A stretch of DNA of 64,000 nt from Turritopsis dohrnii (lineage: Eukaryota > Cnidaria > Hydrozoa > Anthoathecata > Oceaniidae): NCBI GenBank assembly GCA_027922465.2, contig BQMF02000165.1, positions 682,001-746,000 of the forward strand, in the 5' to 3' direction. The notes beneath the pieces were generated by a model. It saw only the letters and a list, made by a program, of their open reading frames with translations. It searched no databases and had not been told where the DNA came from. Every line of letters begins with the position of its first letter. Within the stretch, counting starts at the first letter, position 1. Positions 44,001 to 51,169 of the stretch are shown here, one piece after another. The translations under genes were made by a program, and so were the position numbers.

Positions 44001-45370
44001 TATTAAACGATAGGTCATGCAATATCTGTTTATTATGACACTCTTTTTAACACAAATGAATGACAAAGTCAATCTTGTGAAATAATCTAACAGTTGAGAG
44101 AAACTAGGGTTGAGTGTTTTTGTTTGCTTGATGGAACGCTGTTTGCACTGTGTGATATTGTATAATGTTATAACTCATTCTGATTGTAGCCATTGCTTAT
44201 TCGAGTCCAGTTAATAACAGTGTATTGGTCATTATAAAACAATATGCTAGTTTATTATTGTTGTGTTCTAATCCTATTTTATTTCATTTGTCTTAGGTTA
44301 CCATACCTGATAATATACTTTCGCAGAGCCTTTCAGGGTGGCCACAGAATTTTTATGGAAAAAATGGAGGACTTTGGAGGACTTTAGAGGACATTTTTTC
44401 TCAAAATTAGAGGATTTTTCTGAAAAAAACAACGATTTTTCGAAGAAGAAAATAGGATTTTAGAGGATTCAAATTTTTATTTTCATTTATTCAAACTTTA
44501 TTTTTTGTATAAGAATTTTCAAACCATTCAACATCAATGGAAAAAATCGAAAAATATTTGACAGTTTGCAGCTATCTTAAATGACAAATTATGAGTGGCC
44601 TGATAAAACTCAAACTTCAAAAATATAGGCTACTATCAAAAACATTCCATTGCATTTTTTATGTTACCTGAAAAAAATTTAAGATTTTAGTGGAGATTCT
44701 AGCAAAAAAACAGTTTTTTAGAGGACTATAGAGGACTTTAGAGTACATTTTTCAAAAAAAAGGACTTTAGACGACTTTAGGGGAGGCATGGCCACCCTGC
44801 CTTTCTTAAGGTCAACTTGTATGAATAAGTAGCCTGGGAATAGTCCATGCTTCACACTGTTTGATGCATTTCTGCATCAGTTTTGTTTTGTCATCAACTT
44901 TGATGAAAGAAATACAAAGAATTCGCTGTCATATATGGAAACCATACATAACTACCCCATTCAAAGAAAAAGTTACGCAACCATTGTGTTCTGTTGGAAT
45001 TGAGGGCCAAAAAAAAAGTTAACTTATTTCAAGTTACGAGTACAGCAAGCTTCTGGTTAGATATACCAAGTAAACATTTCAAAGCATTGCTAAAAGTGCA
45101 GAGTTTCCAGGGGCTTCGTCCACCTAGGGCCCCAGTAAAACTCAATCTTCTCTACCAAAAACAGTAGTAACCAAAAAATGCTTGGAAAAATCTGTGCTAC
45201 TATAAGGTCTTATTTCTAATTTCATCTATAACAATAAGTCGATCCAAAACACTTACAATAGGACACTTGTGTCTTGCTCGGAACGTATTGGATTTAAAGT
45301 AACCTAGCAATGTCAATAGATCATCATAATCCACACTACTACTGTTCTGGCTTTCATCCACTTGTGACAT
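20021..45370 (-). CDS. MTMR14: Myotubularin-related protein 14 (Jumpy) phosphoinositide phosphatase, 16 exons
   Basis: Minus-strand exons: 45257-45370 (ATG), 40743-40799, 39945-40033, 39767-39868, 39594-39675, 39403-39454, 37846-37959, 37679-37752, 37531-37601, 36761-36835, 22889-22952, 21246-21331, 21028-21104, 20779-20815, 20638-20705 and 20021-20264 (TGA). Matches to human MTMR14 run in order: FNTNG-LC-HYP, ARCRSRF, CRSATI, LMVEQKKVKFG, VTSSEKVDK, WNLIMLTQNYL, IHCISGWDRTPLFISLLRL, EILYLTIAYDW, DRLTKGEE. The catalytic Cys-x5-Arg loop (CISGWDR) is intact, predicting removal of 3- or 5-phosphates from PI3P and PI(3,5)P2, which limits autophagy and endosomal signalling. It is about 468 aa against 650 in human; the long disordered C-terminal stretch is missing and exon 15 joins directly to the conserved tail (ERLERVRTLF). 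All phases agree except exon 4/5, which is one base off. Intron 10 hosts five other genes. Confidence 0.93.
21433..21513. repeat. Tandem duplication of a 39-bp unit
   Basis: Two copies of TAATCTCCACGAGAGCCAAG followed by CATTTTTCAGATTGT in MTMR14 intron 11. Confidence 0.8.
21716..21886. mobile_element. Small palindromic MITE (171 bp)
   Basis: GCTGAAATACATTATCATTT and, at the other end, the complement of GCTGAAATACACTATACATT. The arms continue through TTTAATGGATCAGTTTAAAT. Non-coding foldback element in MTMR14 intron 11. Confidence 0.7.
22370..22391. repeat. Perfect 22-bp palindrome
   Basis: CGAATTTGGGCGCCCAAATTCG is self-complementary and is followed by a second GGCGCCCAAACTCGG half. It may be a MITE remnant; it lies in MTMR14 intron 11. 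Confidence 0.75.
22588..22801. repeat. 22-bp minisatellite, about nine copies
   Basis: Units of ATTATAGAGAGGCGTTGAGA + GA, with GGCG changing to GGTG in the last copies. The graded C-to-T change along the array suggests expansion by slippage or unequal exchange. It lies about 90 bp downstream (minus strand) of MTMR14 exon 11. Confidence 0.9.
24441..25403 (+). CDS. Receptor-like type I membrane protein, array member 1 (320 aa)
   Basis: I know no named family. The ATG at 24441 is preferred: it follows a splice acceptor (TTTTTTATAG, AG at 24422-24423) and opens a good signal peptide (HSSLVVITYIFIILAQC). An in-frame ATG at 24408 would lie before that acceptor. The ectodomain starts FKCSAEKDKFMFHITF and has N-glycosylation sites (VNITTFHY, INITG), a CCYTQHG motif, and a second half ending YLTPCTHYKVCV...IKTLC, which resembles the last strands of a fibronectin III-type fold. 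One membrane helix (about residues 240-264) is followed by a 56-residue tail with AIYDEI and EDHYTSK. AATAAA follows the stop at 25408. First of five same-direction paralogues. Confidence 0.8.
   Translation: MHSSLVVITYIFIILAQCSYQKQLDEVSAEFKCSAEKDKFMFHITFAEIRKNESYKDLALYWRSDLGKPWNRYKDCKNDKYVFSCKTNWIDDLELLFQMLPNTSSKHEYVNITTFHYHHSNETIFDFYRECCYTQHGLEEIAVLPKHRAVTIKWKSYEYDQVLFFDPFRINITGEHFLQTQISDCMRRRCSKTVGYLTPCTHYKVCVSVIGHMSCPDVRKYISTKCTTIKTLCVTNTMNWQDVLIFILAVLLLFLSMATLGFCYKNRERLRKVFRERNIDLVPRHTEAIYDEIREDHYTSKERSIESFKIGMTDDVTEFE
26474..27685 (+). CDS. Receptor-like type I membrane protein, array member 2 (403 aa), proline-rich tail
   Basis: Same plan as its neighbours: signal peptide (MHQQVFIVVIFCCCHYQ), then FSCGIQEEYFTFNITLP, paired cysteines (KKC / FYC), TNITQFYDIQKK, YYCYKKHGF, a WSFYEHD module, CIDEDC and LKACTEYKVCI...CRNIKTLC. 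A membrane helix lies at about 257-280, followed by RRRR. The tail is the longest of the five: YEHFDHYETVDEI, a class II SH3-binding stretch (PPVPPRP), an asparagine/aspartate-rich run, and three direct repeats of TPFIGDVQATD (33-bp units, 27578-27673). An acceptor-like AG at 26458-26459 is 14 bp before the ATG. Closest in the array to member 4, which shares the PPVP-RP tail. Confidence 0.8.
   Translation: MHQQVFIVVIFCCCHYQTNMVSGQPASKQLANFSCGIQEEYFTFNITLPNRFAGDMQMRLLYRRNDAGEARHWTSLPEKKCKHGARWFYCVSNITTEENEVMSYQFMLLVDSSSENNSEIMTNITQFYDIQKKSYLLEWSPIQDAYYCYKKHGFKRMSVYAIDTTTVDGLWSFYEHDILFVARMGMEAYKDGIKQKWNLHPRDVCIDEDCKYKIKNLKACTEYKVCIWADVVFDDNFKTCRNIKTLCARPGFEKETITLTLSGVVLVVVLVAATLYGCYRRRRGGVETSTAYEHFDHYETVDEIPSPPRQPPVPPRPDTVKPRLNGNDSDNNDDGNNNDSIALEVIPSMFQAEKGEEEANDNYTPANTPFIGDVQATDTPFFGDIQATDTPFIGDVQATDECY
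27576..27674 (+). repeat. 33-bp in-frame coding repeat, three copies
   Basis: Each unit encodes TPF(I/F)GD(V/I)QATD at the C-terminus of array member 2. The unit length is a multiple of three, so copy number can change without breaking the frame. Confidence 0.9.
28576..29565 (+). CDS. Receptor-like type I membrane protein, array member 3 (329 aa)
   Basis: The ATG at 28576 lies 12 bp after a splice-acceptor-like TTTTTTAATAG. A signal peptide (MKISINLYLLIGQLLIGVG) is followed by FHCSMSNKYFLFNLTVP, cysteines at KNC and ISC, many N-glycosylation sequons (for example NKT, NET, NGT, NIS, NIT, NGS), VNITKFYNV, YYCYEHGI, WSLYKHD, then CNGSHC and LDACKTYSACI...ICRQIHSHC. Membrane helix at about 240-264. 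The tail of about 65 residues contains NGLVYDIS and ends VGIYITL; these tyrosines could be phosphorylated but do not match a strict ITIM. A poly(A)-like AATAAA follows at about 29679. Function unknown; a surface receptor is inferred from architecture. Confidence 0.8.
   Translation: MKISINLYLLIGQLLIGVGEIVSMASIGTFHCSMSNKYFLFNLTVPKEYENRNNKTLKLLATTNETQLLKNCVQNNTTISCLTQLEEGNGTKVKFTLQLITNISSNKQQYVNITKFYNVIKGKQTAQTVWDLDQESYYCYEHGIQEFHHTRSEDRVHFHWSLYKHDLKYDTTRFEIQLNNDEIIKLDKSYCNGSHCEYEIQGLDACKTYSACITCEYSFDNFPEICRQIHSHCNGHKMESRLIVIIILGISVLVFLTINVMCFCYNNKRLYNCTARLHYSTENATTNGLVYDISPVLTTIPSAATEILLAESGDSLSTDDSEVGIYITL
29968..30146. repeat. 30-bp minisatellite, six copies
   Basis: Units of ACCTAACAGACAAATAGCCA + TCAAAACTAG between array members 3 and 4. 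Both strands show fake repetitive open frames because 30 is a multiple of three. Confidence 0.9.
31421..32464 (+). CDS. Receptor-like type I membrane protein, array member 4 (347 aa), proline-rich tail
   Basis: Acceptor-like TTTTTCTTAG (AG at 31358-31359) lies 61 bp before the ATG. Signal peptide (MNRLMLYLLLFYYFLNGC), FSCAVTYHFINFNFMPP, cysteines LDC / IYC, RNLTQFYNVNKK, FYCRKQHGFEEM, WSFYKYD, CDSEDC and LTPCTKYKVCL...CKPVKTLC show the same scaffold as members 1-3. Membrane helix at about 240-262, then YYKRC. The tail starts SHYEQIDQL and has SPSPPPVPNRPRPPL, again a class II SH3-type PxxPxR site, and ends EGEDNYA. Members 2 and 4 are the closest pair in both ectodomain (YA-DT-SVD/-LWSFY) and tail. 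Poly(A)-like AATAAA near 32576. Confidence 0.8.
   Translation: MNRLMLYLLLFYYFLNGCMLTGLTVNFSCAVTYHFINFNFMPPNEYATDKQNAVALLYKHTEQENWHHLDCKPGLKWIYCESKWQSNNNSSYQFMLYLNGSSKRNLTQFYNVNKKNMTHIWIPNQDVFYCRKQHGFEEMGVYANDTNSVDTLWSFYKYDVPFITKIRFLISHGDETLGQWDIDYKEHCDSEDCEYKKQGLTPCTKYKVCLKTDLKNEYTYTLCKPVKTLCKSQNFGLMEKMAFTISGIVLLFILIILTYIYYKRCSRREEPSHYEQIDQLNLRTLITPNQPRSPSPPPVPNRPRPPLIPSDNEGTGPQCGRQNDERDSPIPLMFRSQKSVEGEDNYA
33941..34037. repeat. 12-bp microsatellite-like array (TTTTTGTTGTTG)n
   Basis: About eight units between array members 4 and 5. It creates a leucine/phenylalanine open frame at 33770-34051 that is not a gene. Confidence 0.85.
35366..36262 (+). CDS. Receptor-like type I membrane protein, array member 5 (298 aa), divergent
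   Basis: The most divergent and shortest member. The ATG at 35366 lies 9 bp after an acceptor-like CTTTCATAG. Signal peptide (MDPIGVLLVLMSIVSVSHTE after a short lead), YSCDADEKNVRLVLHN, cysteines PNC / IVC, WYYNCFPEHGAF in place of the YYC-HG block, MTWKRHTWDE in place of W-Y-x-D, and VEAGKKYQVCV...LIVKCLEVQT. The CxxDC and second-strand cysteines of members 1-4 are missing, so the disulfide pattern must differ. Membrane helix at about 229-251. The acidic tail of about 47 residues has DYDMNRVETGDENDG and no proline-rich site. Overall plan, strand and position support membership of the family. Confidence 0.75.
   Translation: MKTNVMDPIGVLLVLMSIVSVSHTESMDYSCDADEKNVRLVLHNHKRLNVTRLNLLVRTINKGSQWIQQPNCTSNSGDMIVCPSHMAKNAQYLQFVAYKANSMNSTEKIWYYNCFPEHGAFQLNLTSNTKQGFTMTWKRHTWDEKFLKLESVVINEIGSGKSAMIEKNINPLNFTKVEAGKKYQVCVHTEFTAPINFLKIEKQLIVKCLEVQTPGKPKKDNDSSSLKTPLLAVGIGLVVLIILFIIFIVYNKKCKQVGDHDYDMNRVETGDENDGDIKLTEKNEEQKALTSAEGVTDD
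36565..36735. mobile_element. Probable small MITE
   Basis: CCCTGGATGATTGCC and GGCAATCATCTGAGAGG, with repeated TTGCCCCC / GGGGACAAT units, form an imperfect inverted pair over 170 bp between array member 5 and MTMR14 exon 10. Confidence 0.4.
38250..39025. mobile_element. CGCGAAA-rich TA-flanked element in MTMR14 intron 6
   Basis: TA|CTTTAAAGTCAGAAACTTTC (TA 38248-38249) and the complementary GAAAGTTTCTGACTTCAAAG|TA (TA 39026-39027) are inverted ends of about 40 bp with one mismatch. Next to them are tandem GCGAAAGTTTTTTCCCGCG units in opposite orientation. The centre (38470-38830) has a different composition and a gene-like stretch. Same family style as the element at 13318-14354. Confidence 0.8.
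38561..38808 (+). pseudogene. Gene-like insert with poly(A) inside the CGCG element
   Basis: Plus-strand frame IQDIKEILGSYLNVQEDNE followed by a lysine-rich run (PRKKKEKNVKK), then after a stop or tiny intron KPTKKDPVQFRIPKEYSRYC, then a run of A at about 38797-38812. It looks like a cDNA-derived or captured gene fragment carried between the transposon arms. I do not recognise the parent gene. Confidence 0.3.
42593..42720 (+). pseudogene. THAP zinc-finger fragment
   Basis: Plus strand reads MAYCQAFGCNNKQH, a stop, then SKRKGEKISYFKFPDTETAK. C-x4-C followed by a basic stretch and F-x-F-P is the start of a THAP domain, a DNA-binding zinc finger often found in P-element-like transposases and their relatives. 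The rest is missing and an in-frame TGA breaks it, so it is a transposon relic in MTMR14 intron 1. Confidence 0.6.
44334..44799. mobile_element. hAT-like MITE (CAGGGTGGCCA ends)
   Basis: CAGGGTGGCCACAGAATTTT at the left and GGCATGGCCACCCTG at the right are inverted ends; the arms contain repeated GGACTTTAGAGGAC units. No coding capacity. Flanks do not give an exact 8-bp duplication. In MTMR14 intron 1. Confidence 0.7.
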
Positions 45371-45596
45371 GATTTCACATATCTTTATGATTTCTCATTT
45401 TCTAAAATTATGTAGTAAAGCAAGGACAAGTCCCTAAAATTAAAAAATATAATTGAATATAAATATAATTGTATTTTTATATTTAGTTTGTTTTTTATGC
45501 AATGGAAAAAAATATGTTTTCAATTTCAATTTCAATTAAAAGATGTCTTGGGAAACTTTTGGTTTTCAATATGTATCAGAAAAACAAAACTCAATA

Positions 45597-46320
45597 CCGT
45601 ATTTGCCGGTGTATAAGTCGAACAGTGAATATGAAAGTTCAAATAGATGCTAGATCGTTAAGCCTGGTGTATAAGTCGACCCTAAACAAAACTTGATTAT
45701 CTTTCATCTGATCAAACGTGGAAAGTGCATATTTTTTTCGCAGCAAAGAAAACTCATTTTCTAATCTTGTCACACATCCATTTTATCAACAATTTGCAGA
45801 AGTAATCTGCATGACCTCACACCGACGTGAAATTGCAAGAGTAAACAACCTCTTAATTTTGTGCGATGAGTGAACATGTGCATTGAGTTATTTTTTGTGA
45901 TTTGTTGTGTTTTTTGTATCGTTTTGTTTATCAGGTTCACACTTTCTACAACTAAATACATTTCAAAGCATAATAATTATATTGACAGCATTAGTTATAC
46001 ACAAAACTACATTAGTTTTCTTGTCTTTTACGAATTAAATAAAACGACCATTTTGGTCATTTTTAGCTGACACATATTAATTTTGCTTTTTCTTTTACCT
46101 GTGCACCGGAACAGGTGCGCATAATTCATTCATTGTTCGCTTAATAGATTAAGATCAGAGCACAGAGGTTGAGTGTAAAACAATTGCAAGAGTGATTTTT
46201 TTAACAATTTTAAGTTTAACAATAAGTGATGATGAAATTGACCTGATGTATAAGTCGACACCTGACTTTAAGCCCGAAATTAACGTAAAAAAATATCGCC
46301 TTATACACCGGCAAATACAG
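45597..46320. mobile_element. TA-flanked element with CCGTATTTGCCGG ends (724 bp)
   Basis: TA|CCGTATTTGCCGGTGTATAA and TTATACACCGGCAAATACAG|TA are near-perfect inverted ends with a TA duplication. GTATAAGTCGAC recurs inside both ends. No transposase. It lies just upstream of the MTMR14 start (minus strand). Confidence 0.8.
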
Positions 46321-46489
46321 TAGTTTGTTTGATTATCATTATATACCGTAAAACAGGGAGACTTCAATCAGCGGGGTGGCTTCAATCGGTAAAAATAAAC
46401 TGTCAAAACTCTGAAATTAAAATGTATTTTTCAATTTTTTTAAATATTTTCATTTAGATTCCTATTTTGAAAATCAATTTCTTCCTTAA

Positions 46490-47245
46490 AGGATAGTCTC
46501 TAACCTCTAAACACATGTTCGGTTTTCATGAGATATCTCAGATACTTTCATTTTTACCCCTATAAGACTATACATTTTCTGAAAGCTAAATAAATTCTCT
46601 ATCGATCTATCACATTAATTTTATTAAAAAAATGAACTCCAAAGAAGAAAATTATCGAACCAATTTGACTATTCCCGTGCTATTCGAGCTCCAGGTCCCC
46701 TCAGCCTTACCCAATTCTTGTGAAAGTTATATCTACGTGATCCTCATCATATTGCTACCAAAAGGCTGCCTCACTTTTTCTTCAAAACCAATAGATCTTC
46801 CACAATCATTGTTTAATCATTGTTCATATCCTTACACCAATTTAAGCATTGGTCTGCCTCGCTAATTCACAACTTTCTCAGCTGTTACTAATAGACAAAA
46901 GTGTGGCAACCTTTTTTTCCCAAGATCACATTGGGTCGAATGAAGGTCGTTCCGTTGACATCGATTGATGTTTAGGAGACTTGGAGCTCGGCAAAGTCAG
47001 AATAACAGCTAAAAACCGTTGTCGAGATATTGATGATTTTACTTTTTTCAAAGATCAAACATGTTTACATGATATCTGAATAGAAATTTGCGAACTGCAC
47101 ATGATTGAAAGAAAAAATACGAATAAAGATCAACAACATTTATTAAAATTTTTGACTCCAGCAACTTAATCTATGATAAAAATTACATAGGAAAAACCAA
47201 AAAATGTTTTGGGTATTTTTTTATGAAATAAGTTAGAGACTATCC
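46490..47245. mobile_element. TTAA-flanked MITE (about 756 bp) related to 8397-9393
   Basis: TTAA (46486-46489) then AGGATAGTCTCTAACC, and GTTAGAGACTATCC then TTAA (47246-47249). The GGATAGTC start is shared with the element at 8397, so both belong to one family or were moved by one transposase type. The interior open frame (46632-46865) has no domain. Confidence 0.7.
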
Positions 47246-48182
47246 TTAATGATGAAAAACATCAAAATTTCACTGCTCATAATGGTCATCACTCTACCTT
47301 TATTCAAGAGTCTAACCTGGACAATTTTAATAAATGCACCTTTTCTGTGATGACAAGTTTAAATCAATTGTCAGTTATACATAAGAAAAAACAGACACTT
47401 TGATCGTATGATGCATCTGACTGATTCGTTCTACAATACCAAATTAAATCTATTATCGTTTGTTCTACTAATATTCACTGATCTTACGGACCAATATTCA
47501 TTGCGTATGAGAAAAGGTGGTCTGGTAATATTGCAATAATAGCGCTTTAAGACCACTGCCAAATATGATTATAAGCAATTTAGCGCTTAAGCTGATAAGT
47601 TACCCCATAATAACCGATGTTGTCATTTTCAAGGAAAGATCAAATTATTTCTCTGACACTACAAGATTAGGGAATGTGAAATTTTGCACTGAAATAGAAG
47701 AACCATGTAATTTATAATGATTCCATTGTTTCAGAAATAATGGCTAAGCATGTCGGAAGTCACTTTAAAGGAACTAAATTTCATGGATTTCATGGTTTAG
47801 GGGGTCTTCCGCGAAATAAAATTCCCATGAAACTCTTAATTTTTCAAACTTCCACGTATTTTTTACTTTCAAAATTATGTCTCATTATTTAATTATTTTC
47901 CTGGGGTTTTCACAGACAAATAGCAATTAAACTATGAAAAAGTCTTGTAAATATATTAATTACGTAAAGTTTATACTTTTGACATCACTTGACCTATATA
48001 AGCCAAATATGTCTCGTCGAAAGAAAGTATTTTATTGCAATAGCCTGGTGGTTCGTTTAAGGAATGGATGAATGGCTAAAGAAAAACTGAAGAAATCATA
48101 AATGTGCTGCTCAAAAATTAAGAATTATTCTAGGCATCCGTGAAACTAAATTCCCACTAAACTCTCTATGATAAGACAAGTG

Positions 48183-49475
48183 TAAGGGGACTAAACTTGA
48201 AAATTTAAATTTTCAAAAATCTTTTTCTACTAACCTATCTGTTAATAAACTTAAAAAATCATAATTTTATAAGCAAAAGAACTTTTCTTCTACATGAACG
48301 AGCTCTTTATATTTCTGCATAAAGCCGGTTTTTTTCAAGATCGCTGAAAAGTTTGGGATCTGGAGCCGAGAATTTATAATGACATAGAAAAGTTCAAAAT
48401 AAATGTAGCGTTATACGAGAAAAAGAAACAATGTTTGAGAGTAGCAGTGATGAAAGTTTTAGTTATGAATTTTTATATAAAACAACAAGTTAGTTCCATA
48501 TAGCTTTGAGCCAATGGTATTTTTATCAGAAGGTGAAGACAACGATAATTCTGAAAGCAATCGTAATGAAAACGATCGTACTGTTGAAAGCAATCGTACT
48601 GAAAATACCGAGTGGTGCCTTTGTCAAAATTGCAATAATGACTACAGAGATAGAGAATAGATGTAAAGAAATGAACGAAATTGCTGTCGAATTGTATGAA
48701 GGTATAGGTAACTGAGTTATGTTATAATACAATCATCTTTTTTTAAAAAATAAATGTTTACATGCTTATAGCTTCCTAGTTCAGACGGGGGAACATAACG
48801 TTAGACTTTTTATTATAGACAAAGAATGTATTACTCTTACATTTCATACCTTATGCATGAAAAAGAGTGTATTAGAAAATACAATGGCAGCACTACATGA
48901 ATTTACTGGGAAATTGAAAGATAAAAAAAATGAGTAGGAGTCATTCCTTCTTTTTCAAAAAAATTTCCTTGAAAACAAAGCAAAGTACTTTAGTAGCTCT
49001 GATGTTTCTTTTCATTTTCTTACTGCGGAAAAACTGAAGATAATGGGGACAGCGTCAGCTTTCAAAAAAACGTTTTCTCTTTATTCCCGTAATAAATTCA
49101 GCCTGTTATGTATAAAAAAAGTAATTTTAAATTTGACCCCCTGATTCAAAAGAAAAATTCGATTCGAAAAATATAGAGAAAGAAATGAACAAAAACAAAG
49201 TTATTTGACAAAATCTTTATCACTTTTTATGATTGAAGAAATACGTTTTTTCTCACTTGTACAAGTAGAAGAGTTTGCAAAAATTGGTTTTCTATACACC
49301 TGGAACTTTCACCTGGTCAGATTTGCGAGGGAAAAATCACAAAGTTAACACTCTGATATCTCGGAAAATATGGCATGCTGTTATATCAAACAGATTTTTT
49401 AATATGATTGGAAAATACATTGAAATGATGAAGTAAATTTCAGAAAAAATTTAATTTCAGTTTAGTTCCCCTTGA
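48183..49475. mobile_element. Probable degraded MITE (AAGGGGACTAAAC ends)
   Basis: TAAGGGGACTAAACTTG at 48183 and CAGTTTAGTTCCCCTTGA at about 49459-49475 are imperfect inverted ends, close to those of the element at 9398-10221 (AGGGGAACTAAACT). No clean TTAA remains. The interior open frames are not gene-like. Confidence 0.45.
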
Positions 49476-49834
49476 TAATTCCTGTGAATTAAATGGTTAA
49501 ATCTCACTATATATCATCAATAATACCAACTTAGCACTGTCTATCAATCACCTACTAGCATCATTGTCAGGTGAATGGAGGATATGGAGGAAGGGGGGAA
49601 GAAGGGTCATTCTCAGAGATAAAACATTGCCACAAATTAAGTTCAATCAATGATAAAGAGCCAGAGTGGAAATTGAATATATGCAGGTTATATATATTTT
49701 CATATCCAGTTTTTATCCAGTTTTTCACTCTGGTTTACATCAACATTTGTAATTGATAGCGGGAATTTATGTTAATAACGTAGTAATGAAGAAGGGCGAC
49801 TTTTGCGTGGTGGTGGTGGAGGTGTTATTTATTA

Positions 49835-50180
49835 CGAAGTGGATATTCGTCCGCACTTTTATTATTATTTATATAATAAAAGTGCGGACGAATAATTTGA
49901 AGTTATTCGTCCACACTAATTTTACGGCATACAATGTGTTAGACGTTCTTTCGTAACTTTTAACAGATTCTTCTAATTCCGCAATTGTAAAAAACTGAAC
50001 CGTCACAATCTCTTTCACCATCATAGTGCAATCTTATTCACAAGCTATACCACTTTAAGCACTTTAAATATATTTAAATTATCTTCTAACGGGTTTTATG
50101 GCACTCACTAAAGGTGCGGGCGAATAACTTCAAAATTATTTGTCCACACTTTATAAAAGTGCGGACGAATATCCACAGCG
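49835..50180. mobile_element. Foldback element with 9-bp target duplication (346 bp)
   Basis: CGAAGTGGATATTCGTCCGC begins the left end and the right end closes GCGGACGAATATCCACAGCG. Identical 9-bp flanks TATTTATTA lie at 49826-49834 and 50181-50189. Internal ATTCGTCC / GGACGAAT repeats make further hairpins. Nine-base duplications are typical of Mutator-like elements. Confidence 0.85.
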
Positions 50181-50469
50181 TATTTATTATAACTTTATGA
50201 AAACTTCATAAACTATTAGAATTCAACACAGTTTTGTTAAAGTAATTTGCAATTTCATCAGTACTAAAATTTGACTATATGCAAGCATCAATGTGAACTG
50301 AAAAGAAACTGAAAGAAGTTTTCAAAAAAAAGGGTAAGGAAACCTGTATGTACACAACGTTAGGTACCATTTTGTTTGGTAAGTAATCTGTATGTAAAAT
50401 TCGGAATGATAAATCGCCAGATTGATAGTTCAGACCACCATCTTTTCCGACGCAGGTAATTTTTCTAGA

Positions 50470-50660
50470 GGGCCCCTCCTCCCTTAAGGGCTTCTCCGGA
50501 TGAAGTGTACGAACTGATTGCTGAAATCTTCAACAGAATGGCATCAAACGGTGACTGCCCAAACGACACAGGTATAATTGCAACTACAAAAACCAGGAAA
50601 AGCTAGAAGACCCATAGCAAATCTACGAGACCCGCAATTCTACTATTATGTTATCCACCC
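50470..50660 (+). pseudogene. LINE-type reverse transcriptase fragment
   Basis: Broken plus-strand frames read ELIAEIFNRMASNGDCPND, then LQKPGKARRPIANLR and ILLLCY, the region before and at the first fingers motifs of a non-LTR reverse transcriptase (PLQKPGK...NLRPIxLL). Two small frameshifts. It stops where the 5-kb TIR element begins, suggesting that element landed in it. Confidence 0.65.
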
Positions 50661-51169
50661 CCTAAGGTGGTTCCTATAGAAAAAATATCAAATTTTGACA
50701 AAATTTTGGGAATTTTTTTTTGATTGTTTTGGGATCAGAATTTTATCCTCTTTCGATCTGTAAAGTTATTTTAACTCATACAGTTAGAATTTTTGAGATA
50801 TTATCCCTTTTTATGGAGTTGTTAAGCAAAAAAATTTCCTTAGCAACGCCTTTCCTCTCTGTATTCAACCCTAAAAGCTTGTCTTTTTAGGAATTCATTT
50901 TTAAGTCTGTATTTTACTGTCTTTTGTAATATATGCTCTGCAAATTACCCTTCAAATGACCTATAAATTTTACAATTTTTTTTTTTTTACAAAATGTGTA
51001 CACAGTATATTTAACCTAAAATGAAATTTTTTCCAAGAAAAAGATTATATTGAATATTCATTGATTAGTTCAAGTTATGTGCCATTTCGGCGAAGTCTAT
51101 ATCGGAGAGTTCAATGGGGTTTATATTCGTTCTTGTTCCCCTTATGCATAACAAACATGAGCGTAGTAG

